Assembly: GCF_015694345.1 (NCBI RefSeq)
Contig: NZ_JADQDC010000014.1
Span: 1-64,000, forward strand
Source of the DNA: Novosphingobium jiangmenense
GTDB lineage: Bacteria > Pseudomonadota > Alphaproteobacteria > Sphingomonadales > Sphingomonadaceae
DNA: 64,000 bases
Direction of reading: 5' to 3'
This document shows positions 25,683 through 33,913 of the stretch, piece by piece (positions within the stretch are counted from its first letter, which is position 1; the number at the start of each line of letters is the position of its first letter). The notes under the pieces were generated by a model, which saw only the letters and a list, made by a program, of their open reading frames with translations, was not told where the DNA came from and ran no database searches. The translations under genes and the position numbers were made by a program.

Positions 25683-27206
25683 GTGGGTGCAGAGCAGTCC
25701 ACTTTTGCGGCAGCGAAACCAGACGTTGACGTGCTGATCGTTGGAGCCGGCATTTCAGGCATCGGCATGGCAGCGCACATGAAAATGCTCTGCCCGGACC
25801 GCTCTTTCACCATTGTCGAGCGGCGCGCGCAGATCGGCGGTACGTGGGACCTGTTCCGTTACCCCGGCGTGCGTTCCGATTCGGACATGCACACGCTCGG
25901 CTTCGTGTTCGAACCATGGAAGCACGAGAAGTCGATCGCCGATGGCCCCTCGATCCTCGACTATCTGAACCGCATCGCCGACGAGCGCGACATTCGCCGC
26001 CACATCCGCTTCGACAGCAAGGTGCTCAGCGCCGACTTCGACGGGGAGGCCGCACACTGGGTCGTCACCCTTGAAGGCAGCGACGGTCAGCGCAGCCGAG
26101 TGACCGCGGGCTGGCTCTATCTCGGTTCCGGCTATTACGACTACGACACGCCCTACGAGGCAAAGTTCGAAGGCCGCCAGGATTTCCAGGGCGAGATCGT
26201 CCACCCGCAGTTCTGGCCGGAAAACCTCGATTATGCCGGAAAGCGTGTGGTGGTGATCGGATCCGGGGCAACGGCGGTTACGATCGTGCCCTCGATGGCC
26301 GACAAGGCTGCGCACGTCACCATGCTCCAGCGCACGCCGACTTGGTACGGCATCCGCCCGGCGCGCGATGCGATCGCCAATTTCCTGCGCAAGTTCCTGC
26401 CCGAGGAACTGGCCTATCGCATTACACGCTTCAAGAACGTTCGCCTGCAGAACCTGGTGTTCAAACGTGCCCGCACCCAGCCCGAAAAGGTCAAGAAGTT
26501 CCTGACCAAGCGGATCAAGGCGGCGCTTGGCGACAAATACGACGAGAAGGCATTCACCCCGCCCTATAATCCTTGGGAACAGCGCCTCTGCCTGGTGCCC
26601 GATGCCGACCTGTTCGAGGCGATCAAGGCGGGCAAGGCGAGCGTGGTGACCGACCACATTGATCGATTCGATGCCACCGGCATCAAGCTCAAGTCGGGCA
26701 AGCACCTCGATGCAGACGTGATCGTCACGGCAACCGGCCTCAAGATGGTCATGGCCGGAAAGATCGCGATCAGCGTCGATGGTGTGCCGGTCGATTTTGC
26801 CGACCGCTATTACTACAAGGGCGTGATGTTCTCGAACGTGCCGAACCTTGCAGCAGTGTTCGGCTACCTCAACGCCTCGTGGACGCTGCGGGCGGACATC
26901 AACGCCCGCTACATTTGCGACATGCTCAACGCGATGAAGGCACGCGGCGTCGAAGTGGCAGTGCCGAAGCTCGCGCCGAACCACCAGCTCGACGAGGACA
27001 ACATCTACGACTTCTCGTCCGGCTATATCGAACGGGCGCGCCATCTCCTGCCCAAGTCGGCAAGCGACATGCGCTGGCGGCTGAATCAGGACTACGTGCG
27101 AGACGTGGCTTGGATGCGGGAGGACCCGATCGAGGACGGCGTGCTGCAATTCGGCCACGCACGTCCGGCAACCGTGCACAAGGAGCACATGGAAGCCGCC
27201 GAATAA
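25683..27206 (+). CDS. Flavin-containing Baeyer-Villiger-type monooxygenase
   Basis: 507 residues; GTG start with GGAGAGAGA upstream. The first Rossmann motif VGAGISGIGMAAHM binds FAD (about residues 22-35), and the second, VVVIGSGATAVTIVPSM, binds NADPH. Between them lies FQGEIVHPQFWP, matching the type I BVMO/FMO fingerprint FxGxxxHxxxWP. GGTWDLFRYPGVRSDSDMHT is the substrate-side signature. It should oxygenate a ketone or a heteroatom; the substrate cannot be read from the sequence. It stands alone between corA and the CinA-like gene. Confidence 0.9.
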   Translation: MGAEQSTFAAAKPDVDVLIVGAGISGIGMAAHMKMLCPDRSFTIVERRAQIGGTWDLFRYPGVRSDSDMHTLGFVFEPWKHEKSIADGPSILDYLNRIADERDIRRHIRFDSKVLSADFDGEAAHWVVTLEGSDGQRSRVTAGWLYLGSGYYDYDTPYEAKFEGRQDFQGEIVHPQFWPENLDYAGKRVVVIGSGATAVTIVPSMADKAAHVTMLQRTPTWYGIRPARDAIANFLRKFLPEELAYRITRFKNVRLQNLVFKRARTQPEKVKKFLTKRIKAALGDKYDEKAFTPPYNPWEQRLCLVPDADLFEAIKAGKASVVTDHIDRFDATGIKLKSGKHLDADVIVTATGLKMVMAGKIAISVDGVPVDFADRYYYKGVMFSNVPNLAAVFGYLNASWTLRADINARYICDMLNAMKARGVEVAVPKLAPNHQLDEDNIYDFSSGYIERARHLLPKSASDMRWRLNQDYVRDVAWMREDPIEDGVLQFGHARPATVHKEHMEAAE

Positions 27207-27246
27207 GCCCTTTTGCGGGAAGGTCCCATGCGATACCACTCGCGCG

Positions 27247-28008
27247 ATGACTGACGAATCCCGTATCTGGACCGCCGCGCTGATTGTCGTGGGCGACGAA
27301 ATCCTGTCCGGCCGCACGCAGGACAAGAACATCGCCCAAGTGGCGGCATGGCTTGGCGTTCAGGGCATTCGCCTCCGCGAAGTGCGGGTCGTACCCGATG
27401 TCATGGAAGCGATCGTCGAAGCGGTGAACACGCTGCGCGCACGCAACGATTACCTGTTTACCACCGGCGGCATCGGCCCGACGCACGACGACATCACCGT
27501 CGATGCAGTGGCCGAGGCGCTTGGCGTGGACGTCGTGATCCACCCCAAGGCACGGGCTATTCTCGAAAGCTACTACGCCACGCGCGGGGGCCTCAACGAC
27601 GCGCGCCTGCGCATGGCTCGCGTCCCTGATGGTGCGGACCTTATCGAGAACCGCGTCTCTGGCGCGCCGGGCATTCGCGTCGGCAACGTGTTTCTCATGG
27701 CCGGCGTCCCCGGAATCACCGCCCAGATGCTCGATGGCTTGACCGGCCAGCTCGAAGGCGGATTGCCGCTGCTCTCGACCACGGTCGGCTGCTGGGTCGC
27801 CGAGAGCGAGATTGCCGACCTGCTGCGCGAGACCGAACATGCCTTCGACGGCGTTCAAATCGGTAGCTACCCGTTCTTTCGCGAAGGCAGGACTGGAGCC
27901 AACTTCGTGATCCGCTCGGTCAGCGAAGCCCAGTTGAAGGCTTGTGCCCATGCTCTTGAAGAAGGGCTTGCCTCGCTAGGCCGCTTCCCCGTCGCAGGGG
28001 GCATCTGA
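27247..28008 (+). CDS. CinA-like molybdopterin-binding domain protein
   Basis: 253 residues. IVVGDEILSGRTQDKNIAQV and TTGGIGPTHDDITVDAVAEA are the MoCF/CinA N-domain motifs; GVPGITAQMLDGL follows. It has only the N-terminal domain, not the C-terminal nicotinamide-nucleotide amidase of full CinA. Single-domain members are annotated competence/damage-inducible or putative pyrophosphatase; activity is uncertain. A cyclophilin gene follows after four bases. Confidence 0.87.
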   Translation: MTDESRIWTAALIVVGDEILSGRTQDKNIAQVAAWLGVQGIRLREVRVVPDVMEAIVEAVNTLRARNDYLFTTGGIGPTHDDITVDAVAEALGVDVVIHPKARAILESYYATRGGLNDARLRMARVPDGADLIENRVSGAPGIRVGNVFLMAGVPGITAQMLDGLTGQLEGGLPLLSTTVGCWVAESEIADLLRETEHAFDGVQIGSYPFFREGRTGANFVIRSVSEAQLKACAHALEEGLASLGRFPVAGGI

Positions 28009-28012
28009 CCCC

Positions 28013-28717
28013 ATGCTGACGCGTCGCCTTGCCCTGCTGGCACCGGTAGCCTTTGCTCTCATTGCGGCAGCGCCGGTCAAGAAGCGGGTTGCCCCTCCCC
28101 GCCCGGTTGCGCCGACCTACCCGGTCCCTTCGACGACGCCCCTGCCCGACAAGGTCCGCGTTGCTCTGGAGACGGAGGCAGGACGTATCATTGTCGAAGT
28201 CGATGTGAAGCACGCGCCGGCTTCGGCCACGAACTTCGTGCGCTATGCCGAAACGAAGCGGTTCGATGGCACCGCATTCTACCGCGCCATGCATCTCAAC
28301 TGGGGCGAGCAGCCCAATGGACTGATCCAGGCAGGAACGCGAGGTGATCCGAGGCGAAACCTCCCACCTATCGCGCATGAGCCGACAAACGTGACCGGCA
28401 TCCTGCACAAGGCAGGCACCCTGTCTATGGCCCGGTATGCCCCGGGCACCGCGACGGGCGACTTCTCGATCATGGTCTCGGACCAGCCAGGACTCGACGC
28501 GCAGCCAGACTCGGCCGATCCGGAAGCCAAGGCGGGCTATGCGGCGTTCGGGCAAGTTGTCGAAGGCATGGACGTGGTGAAGGCGATCTTCGCAGCACCC
28601 ATTTCCGAGACCGAAGGCGAAGGGATCATGCGCGGACAGATCCTTGCAAAGCCGGTGAAGATCATCACCGCCTGTCGCCTGCCCGATCCCGCACCCGATG
28701 CGTCGCCTGCGCCCTGA
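28013..28717 (+). CDS. Secreted cyclophilin-type peptidyl-prolyl isomerase
   Basis: 234 residues with a signal peptide (LTRRLALLAPVAFALIAAAP). The cyclophilin domain starts at VALETEAGRIIVEVDVKHAP and includes FVRYAETKRFDGTAFYRAMH, GTLSMARYAPGTATGDFSIM and GYAAFGQVVEGMDVV. Catalytic residues are only partly conserved, as is usual in bacterial periplasmic members. It catalyses prolyl cis-trans isomerisation in the periplasm. It overlaps the downstream lipoprotein gene by 20 bases. Confidence 0.9.
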   Translation: MLTRRLALLAPVAFALIAAAPVKKRVAPPRPVAPTYPVPSTTPLPDKVRVALETEAGRIIVEVDVKHAPASATNFVRYAETKRFDGTAFYRAMHLNWGEQPNGLIQAGTRGDPRRNLPPIAHEPTNVTGILHKAGTLSMARYAPGTATGDFSIMVSDQPGLDAQPDSADPEAKAGYAAFGQVVEGMDVVKAIFAAPISETEGEGIMRGQILAKPVKIITACRLPDPAPDASPAP

Positions 28718-29252
28718 AGCAGTCGCGCTGGCGACGTTTGCGACGCTGGCGCTGACAGGTTGCGGCATAGGCGGCATCAAGGACTTCGAGAAAACGCTCG
28801 CTTCGAATGACAGCGCCACGGCGGCGCTTGGCCAATGGTGCGCCAAGCGGGCACTCGCCGCTCCGCCCGTGATCCGGGCACTGGCAGACCGGAGCGCCTT
28901 AATCCCGGCCTCGCCTGCAATCCGCAAGCGCTTGGGCGTTTCCGCCGAAGAGCCGATCGCCTATCGCCATGTGCAGTTGGCGTGCGGCGACCAAATCCTC
29001 TCGGTAGCGCACAACTGGTACGTGCCTTCACGCCTGACGACAGAGATGAACCGAACCCTGACCACCTCGGATAAGCCGTTTGGCAAGGTCGTCGCACCGC
29101 TCGCCTTCCGCCGTGACCGGCTCGCCCAAAAGCAAGGTGCGATGCCGCAATGCCCAGCAGATACCATCCTGTCCCACGAAGCAGTGCTGCGGACACCTGA
29201 CGGCAAGGCCATCAGCCTCGTCATAGAGTGTTACACGCCCGGGAACTTATAG
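28698..29252 (+). CDS. Lipoprotein with chorismate lyase-like pattern
   Basis: 184 residues with a lipoprotein signal (ATFATLALTGCG). After a helical segment, the run AYRHVQLACGDQILSVAHNW, then YVPSRLT, MNRTLTTSDKPFGKVV and PLAFRR, resembles the core of UbiC-type chorismate lyases (REVxLxxGD...PFG...LxFxR). If real, a lipid-anchored UbiC-fold protein would be unusual because UbiC is cytosolic. The fold call is by eye only. It overlaps the cyclophilin gene, and a histidine kinase gene follows after 83 bases. Confidence 0.6.
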   Translation: MRRLRPEAVALATFATLALTGCGIGGIKDFEKTLASNDSATAALGQWCAKRALAAPPVIRALADRSALIPASPAIRKRLGVSAEEPIAYRHVQLACGDQILSVAHNWYVPSRLTTEMNRTLTTSDKPFGKVVAPLAFRRDRLAQKQGAMPQCPADTILSHEAVLRTPDGKAISLVIECYTPGNL

Positions 29253-29335
29253 GTCAGTGTAACATTTCTTTACCTCTACCGGGAACGCATCGCCGGTTGA
29301 CGGATTTCGTGCGTCAACGGGGGTGCTTTCCAGCG

Positions 29336-30826
29336 ATGCCGACTACGCCGACCTACGCTTTCTCGCGCGATGCGGGAAACAACCGGCTCATACTGCTGCT
29401 GCTGTCGATCGGTTTCGCTGCCGTCGTTGCGGCTGTCGTGGCCGTGGTCGTCGTGCAGAAGCAGGCCGAGCGTGATGCCTATTGGGTCGAACACACGCTG
29501 GATGTCGAAGCTGCCCTGAACCGCTTCGTGCGTCATGCCGAGCGGACCGAGACGGCCAGGCGAGGAATCATCATCGCCCCGACCGAGACCAACTTCGTGG
29601 CTATAGCGGAAAAGGCCATCGCCGATGCCAGTCGCGAACTCGCCGGGCTCGAGACGCTGGTTCGCGACAACCCCTCGCAGGTCCGCTCGGTCGAAGGTCT
29701 GCGACTGGCATTCGATGGCTACGCCCGGCAGGCGCGCACCACGGAAGCTGAAGCCAAGCTTGGCATCCTCAAGGTCGGCTCGCTCGACAGCGACGCAACC
29801 GTCAGCGCGATCCGCCATATCCGGACTTACGCCGACGAGATGCTCAGGCGCGAAGACGCTCTCCTGCGGCAGCGCAACCAGGCGCAGGACCGCACCCGCA
29901 GTCTGCTGTCGGCAATGCTGGCCCTGTGTGGCGCACTCATCGTCGGCGTGGCAACTGCCGCAATCCTGATCATCCGCCGCAACATTCGCGAGATAGATGC
30001 CAACCGGCGCGAGTTGCACGTGCTGAATCAGGAACTGGAATCGTTGGTCGATGAACGCACGGCAGAGCTGCAACGGGCAAATGCCGAAATCCAGCGCTTC
30101 GCCTATATCGTAAGCCACGACCTGCGCTCGCCACTGGTCAACGTCATGGGCTTCACCTCCGAACTCGACGCTGCACGCAAGGTGATCGGCGAACACGTGC
30201 TGAAGGATGGCGACGACGTGCCGCAGACGGTACGCCTCGCGGTCGAAGAGGACCTGCCGGAGTCCATCGGATTCATCCGCTCCTCCACGCAGAAGATGGA
30301 TCGGCTGATCAACGCCATCCTCCGGCTGTCTCGCGAAGGTCGACGCACCTTGGCGCCAACCAGGGTCAGCCTCGCAGACGTGGTGCAGTCGATCGTCGAT
30401 TCCCTCCAGCACCGAATCGACGAGACGGGCACCCGGGTGGAACTCGGCGAACTTGCCGTGATCGAAACCGACAGGCTGGCAATCGAACAGATCCTTTCGA
30501 ACCTCATCGAGAACGCTCTGAAGTACCTGCACCCCGGGCGGCCCGGAGAGATCCGTATCGCTAGCAAAGTCGCACACGGCCGCGTCAACATCACCGTCCG
30601 CGACAACGGACGCGGCATTTCCCCGCGCGATCACGAGCGCATCTTCGACCTGTTCCGCCGCTCGGGGATGCAGGACCAGCCCGGCGAAGGGATCGGCCTC
30701 GCCCATGTTCGCGCACTTGCCTATCGCCTCGGCGGTCTCGTCGAAGTCTCGTCAGAGGAGGGGCAGGGTTCGACCTTCACGGTCAGCCTCCCGCTCAAGT
30801 TTCAATCCGGAGTAGCCGATGCCTGA
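29336..30826 (+). CDS. CHASE3 sensor histidine kinase
   Basis: The ATG at 29336 gives 496 residues. A membrane helix (NRLILLLLSIGFAAVVAAVV) precedes a CHASE3-type helical sensor with the RHAERTETARRGIII signature, then a second helix (LLSAMLALCGALIVGVATAA). A coiled linker leads to HisKA with phosphoacceptor His in YIVSHDLRSPLVNVMGF and an ATPase domain with NLIENALKY, RDNGRGISPRDHERIF and GEGIGLAHVRAL. It overlaps a single-domain response regulator by eight bases, a likely phosphotransfer partner. Confidence 0.92.
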   Translation: MPTTPTYAFSRDAGNNRLILLLLSIGFAAVVAAVVAVVVVQKQAERDAYWVEHTLDVEAALNRFVRHAERTETARRGIIIAPTETNFVAIAEKAIADASRELAGLETLVRDNPSQVRSVEGLRLAFDGYARQARTTEAEAKLGILKVGSLDSDATVSAIRHIRTYADEMLRREDALLRQRNQAQDRTRSLLSAMLALCGALIVGVATAAILIIRRNIREIDANRRELHVLNQELESLVDERTAELQRANAEIQRFAYIVSHDLRSPLVNVMGFTSELDAARKVIGEHVLKDGDDVPQTVRLAVEEDLPESIGFIRSSTQKMDRLINAILRLSREGRRTLAPTRVSLADVVQSIVDSLQHRIDETGTRVELGELAVIETDRLAIEQILSNLIENALKYLHPGRPGEIRIASKVAHGRVNITVRDNGRGISPRDHERIFDLFRRSGMQDQPGEGIGLAHVRALAYRLGGLVEVSSEEGQGSTFTVSLPLKFQSGVADA

Positions 30827-31265
30827 TCAACTCGCCGTTAACATCGTCATGGTCGAGGATGACGAAGGCCATGCCCGGCTGATCGAGAAGAACATCCGGC
30901 GCGCGGGTATATCGAACGCGATCCATCATTTCACCGACGGGACTAGCGCGCTCGACTATCTGTGGAACGATCCGCACGGCCCCGCACACAACGGCCCGGC
31001 CCTCGTACTGCTCGATCTCAACCTGCCGGACATGAGCGGGCTCGACATTCTTTCGAAGATCAAGGGCGACGCGCATCTGCGGCGTACGCCGGTGGTGGTC
31101 CTGACGACCACCGACGACAAGGTGGAGATACAGCGTTGCTACGACATGGGCTGCAACGTCTACATCACCAAGCCCGTCAACTACGAGAACTTCGCCGAGG
31201 CGATCCGCCAGTTGGGCCTGTTCCTGTCGGTCATCCAGGTGCCGGACGCCGAGGGGGCACCTTGA
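30819..31265 (+). CDS. Rcp1-like single-domain response regulator
   Basis: A 148-residue REC domain without an output domain. Acidic residues lie in VMVEDDEGHA, the phosphoacceptor Asp in LVLLDLNLPDMSG, the Thr in VVLTTTDD and the Lys in VYITKPVN. The spacing after the Asp and the long alpha-beta insert (LDYLWNDPHGPAHNGPA) resemble the Rcp1 family that partners phytochrome and CHASE kinases. Its start overlaps the kinase gene and its stop codon overlaps the next start, so the three are probably cotranslated. Confidence 0.93.
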   Translation: MPDQLAVNIVMVEDDEGHARLIEKNIRRAGISNAIHHFTDGTSALDYLWNDPHGPAHNGPALVLLDLNLPDMSGLDILSKIKGDAHLRRTPVVVLTTTDDKVEIQRCYDMGCNVYITKPVNYENFAEAIRQLGLFLSVIQVPDAEGAP

Positions 31266-32302
31266 CTGAAGAACCGGTCCGCCTTCTCTACATCGACGAC
31301 GACCCCGGGCTGAGACGGCTGGTTCAGCGCCGCCTCGGCGGACCGGAGTTTGCCATCACGCTGGCTGCAGACGGGCATGAGGGCTGTGCGCTCGCACGGG
31401 AAAGCGAATTCGATGTCATTGCCGTGGACCACCATATGCCCGGCATGGACGGGCTGCAGACACTGGAACAACTGCTGGCGCTGCCTGCCTGTCCGCCAGT
31501 GGTCTATGTGACCGGGGCCGACGACGGTCGCCTTGCGGCAGCGGCATTGCGCGCGGGCGCAGACGACTATGTCGTCAAGACCATCGGCGAGGACTTCATC
31601 GAACTGCTGCGCTCGGCATTCTCCCAATCGCTCGAACGCGTGCGGCTTCGGCGGGCAAAGGAGCAGGCCGAACGCGAACTGATTGCCAGCAATGAAAGGC
31701 TGGGTGCCCTTCTGCGCGAGGTGAACCACCGCGTTGCCAACAACCTGCAGATGACGATGAGCTTCATCAACATGCAGGCCTCGGTCCTGCCGGAAGGAGA
31801 AGCACGCAACGCCCTGCTCGCATCACAGCAGCGCATCGGCGCAATCGCTCACGTAAACCGCCACCTCTATGCCACCGGCAACGTCGAAAGCGTGGCCATG
31901 GACGAGTATCTCGCCAACCTCGCCCGCGACCTCACCGAGACCTGGACTTCGCCCCACGGGCCGCGCTCGGTGGTTTCCACGGCAGAGGCGGTGGAACTGC
32001 CGACGGACAAGGCCGTGACGCTCGGCATCGTCATCTGCGAGCTTGTCGCCAACGCCTGCAAGTATGCCTATGCCGGCGATTGCGCCGGCGAAGTCCGGAT
32101 CGTCCTGTCATCCAGCCGCGAGAATCACATGCGCCTGACAGTCGAGGACGACGGCGTGGGGATCGGCGACAGCGCCGAGGCCAAAGGCACCGGGCTAGGC
32201 CAGCGGCTGGTCAAGGCCATGGCGCGCGGCCTTGGTGCCTCGATCTGCGCGCAGAGCACCAGCCCCGGGTTTCGCGTCACCCTTGAGTTCGACCCGAGGT
32301 AA
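31262..32302 (+). CDS. REC-HisKA_2 hybrid: response regulator fused to HWE/HisKA_2-type kinase
   Basis: The only sensible start is TTG at 31262, overlapping the previous stop codon (TTGA) with GAGGGGG just upstream, giving 346 residues. The N-terminal REC domain has LLYIDDDPG, the Asp in IAVDHHMPGMDG and the Lys in DDYVVKT. A coiled-coil linker leads to a HisKA_2 dimerisation motif with the His in LREVNHRVANNLQMTMSF, then an ATPase domain with ELVANACKYAY and VEDDGVGIGD. It could take phosphate from the upstream kinase or regulator and pass the signal on, but no output domain is encoded nearby. Confidence 0.88.
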   Translation: MTEEPVRLLYIDDDPGLRRLVQRRLGGPEFAITLAADGHEGCALARESEFDVIAVDHHMPGMDGLQTLEQLLALPACPPVVYVTGADDGRLAAAALRAGADDYVVKTIGEDFIELLRSAFSQSLERVRLRRAKEQAERELIASNERLGALLREVNHRVANNLQMTMSFINMQASVLPEGEARNALLASQQRIGAIAHVNRHLYATGNVESVAMDEYLANLARDLTETWTSPHGPRSVVSTAEAVELPTDKAVTLGIVICELVANACKYAYAGDCAGEVRIVLSSSRENHMRLTVEDDGVGIGDSAEAKGTGLGQRLVKAMARGLGASICAQSTSPGFRVTLEFDPR

Positions 32303-32471
32303 GGTTCACCGTCCAGTCGCCGACCGCACCTTCCAGCGCGGCATCGGCATAGGCTTCGAGTTCACGCCAGTGCCGATCCCAGCCCGGGCCGCGCTTTTCG
32401 GGCGGAATGACCGCCTCGACCTGCAGGCGGGCGACGGTCACCGGGTTTTTCGAAGTCTGGGGATCTGACAT
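32277..32471 (-). CDS. Small hypothetical protein
   Basis: 64 residues (MSDPQTSKNPVTVARLQVEA), with AGGAG six bases before the ATG. The central PEKRGPGWDRHWRELEAYAD segment is amphipathic. No Cys, signal or membrane span is present and I recognise no family. It overlaps the 3' end of the hybrid kinase gene by 26 bases on the opposite strand. The good ribosome-binding site and an ordinary start argue that it is real. Confidence 0.55.
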   Translation of the reverse strand: MSDPQTSKNPVTVARLQVEAVIPPEKRGPGWDRHWRELEAYADAALEGAVGDWTVNLTSGRTQG

Positions 32472-32501
32472 TCCCCGCTCCTATACGAGCGACGCGGACA
32501 G

Positions 32502-32537
32502 AAAAAGGGCCGGAGAGGTTTCCCTCCCCGGCCCTTT
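32502..32537 (-). terminator. Terminator after rplA
   Basis: On the minus strand an AAGGGCCGG arm, a GC-rich inner stem, a short AAA loop and CCGGCCCTT are followed by TTTTT. It begins 24 bases after the rplA stop codon and precedes the small hypothetical gene, so the L11-L1 transcript should end here. Confidence 0.88.
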
Positions 32538-32560
32538 TCGTTTTCCTTGAACCGGTGGCC

Positions 32561-33262
32561 TTAGCCGCCGTGAACCTGGGCAACGTCGATCTTGAGGCCG
32601 GGGCCCATCGACGAGGACAGGCCGACCTTGCGCAGGTACTTGCCCTTGGCGCCCGACGGCTTGGCCTTGACGATCGCATCGACGAAAGCGTCGAAGTTGG
32701 CGCGCAGCGCTTCGTCCGAGAACGAAAGCTTGCCGATGCCGCCGTGGATGATGCCGGCCTTTTCGACGCGGAATTCGATCTGACCGCCCTTTGCAGCCTT
32801 GACCGCTTCGGCGACGTTCGGGGTGACGGTGCCGAGCTTCGGGTTCGGCATCAGGCCCTTGGGACCCAGCACCTTGCCGAGGCGACCGACGATGCCCATC
32901 ATGTCGGGCGTCGCGATCACGCGGCCATAGTCGAGGTTGCCGTTCTGCATGTCCTCAAGCAGGTCTTCGGCGCCAACCTTATCGGCACCGGCGGCGAGCG
33001 CGGCTTCAGCCTTGTCGCCACGGGCGAACACGGCAACCTTGACATCCTTGCCGGTGCCCGAGGGCAGCACGACCATGCCACGTACCATCTGGTCGGCGTG
33101 ACGCGGATCGACGCCGAGGTTCAGCGAAACTTCGAGGCTCTCGTCGAACTTGGCGGACTTGAGGTCCTTGAGCAGCGCGATGGCTTCATCGACTGCATAG
33201 AGCTTCTGGTTGTCGCCCAGCTTCGAGACGAGGGCCTTCTGCTTCTTGGTCTGCTTGGCCAT
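32561..33262 (-). CDS. rplA: 50S ribosomal protein L1
   Basis: 233 residues, the normal length. L1 motifs include [40 protein letters not shown] and [20 protein letters not shown]. It binds 23S rRNA at the L1 stalk and, in many bacteria, represses its own L11-L1 mRNA. It follows rplK by four bases. rplJ and rplL are not adjacent; a terminator comes directly after. Confidence 0.98.
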   Translation of the reverse strand: MAKQTKKQKALVSKLGDNQKLYAVDEAIALLKDLKSAKFDESLEVSLNLGVDPRHADQMVRGMVVLPSGTGKDVKVAVFARGDKAEAALAAGADKVGAEDLLEDMQNGNLDYGRVIATPDMMGIVGRLGKVLGPKGLMPNPKLGTVTPNVAEAVKAAKGGQIEFRVEKAGIIHGGIGKLSFSDEALRANFDAFVDAIVKAKPSGAKGKYLRKVGLSSSMGPGLKIDVAQVHGG

Positions 33263-33266
33263 GGAA

Positions 33267-33698
33267 TCAGCCCTCCACCACGGTGAGGCCCATCGCGCGA
33301 GCGGAGCCTTCGATGATCTTCGTTGCGGCGTCGATGTCGTTCGCGTTCAGGTCCTTCATCTTGGCCTGGGCGATTTCCGCCAGCTGCGAACGCTTGATCG
33401 AACCGGCCGAAGCCTTGCCCGGGGTCTTCGAACCCGACTTGATGCCGGCGGCCTTCTTGATGAAGAAGGTGGCGGGCGGGGTCTTGGTCACGAAGGTGAA
33501 CGAGCGGTCCGCATAAACCGTGATCACGGTCGGCAGCGGGGTGCCCTTTTCGACTTCCTGCGTGGCAGCGTTGAACTGCTTGCAGAATTCCATGATGTTG
33601 ACGCCGCGCTGACCCAGCGCCGGACCGATCGGCGGAGCAGGCTTGGCTTCACCAGCCGATACCTGCAGCTTGATATAGCCTTCAATCTTCTTGGCCAC
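33267..33698 (-). CDS. rplK: 50S ribosomal protein L11
   Basis: 143 residues. [20 protein letters not shown] and [20 protein letters not shown] (thiostrepton-binding N-domain), then [20 protein letters not shown] and the RNA-binding C-domain ending [10 protein letters not shown] strong AAGGAGG precedes the ATG. It is at the GTPase-associated centre. It is separated from nusG by a plus-strand S41 gene, unlike the usual contiguous secE-nusG-rplK-rplA order. Confidence 0.98.
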   Translation of the reverse strand: MAKKIEGYIKLQVSAGEAKPAPPIGPALGQRGVNIMEFCKQFNAATQEVEKGTPLPTVITVYADRSFTFVTKTPPATFFIKKAAGIKSGSKTPGKASAGSIKRSQLAEIAQAKMKDLNANDIDAATKIIEGSARAMGLTVVEG

Positions 33699-33913
33699 GA
33701 TGGCCTCCTTTCTTCCTGTCGGCCCGCCGCTTGCAGCAAGCCTCAGAGTGAGCGGTCAAACGTCCCGAAAACGAGACTCCCGCACGAATCCCGGAAGATT
33801 CGTCCGCAAGAGTGCGCGCCCTTAGCGGCAGCGGACCGGAAAGCCAAGCCCCAGCAGTTGCCCAGCCTCGAAAGCGCACTGCAATCGGGCACTTTCATGA
33901 TAGCCTCGCTTGG

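Noticed and set aside
25755..27332. A 525-codon minus-strand open frame opposite the Baeyer-Villiger monooxygenase
   Set aside because: The plus strand has complete flavoprotein motifs; the antisense protein is His/Val/Arg-rich with no recognisable fold.
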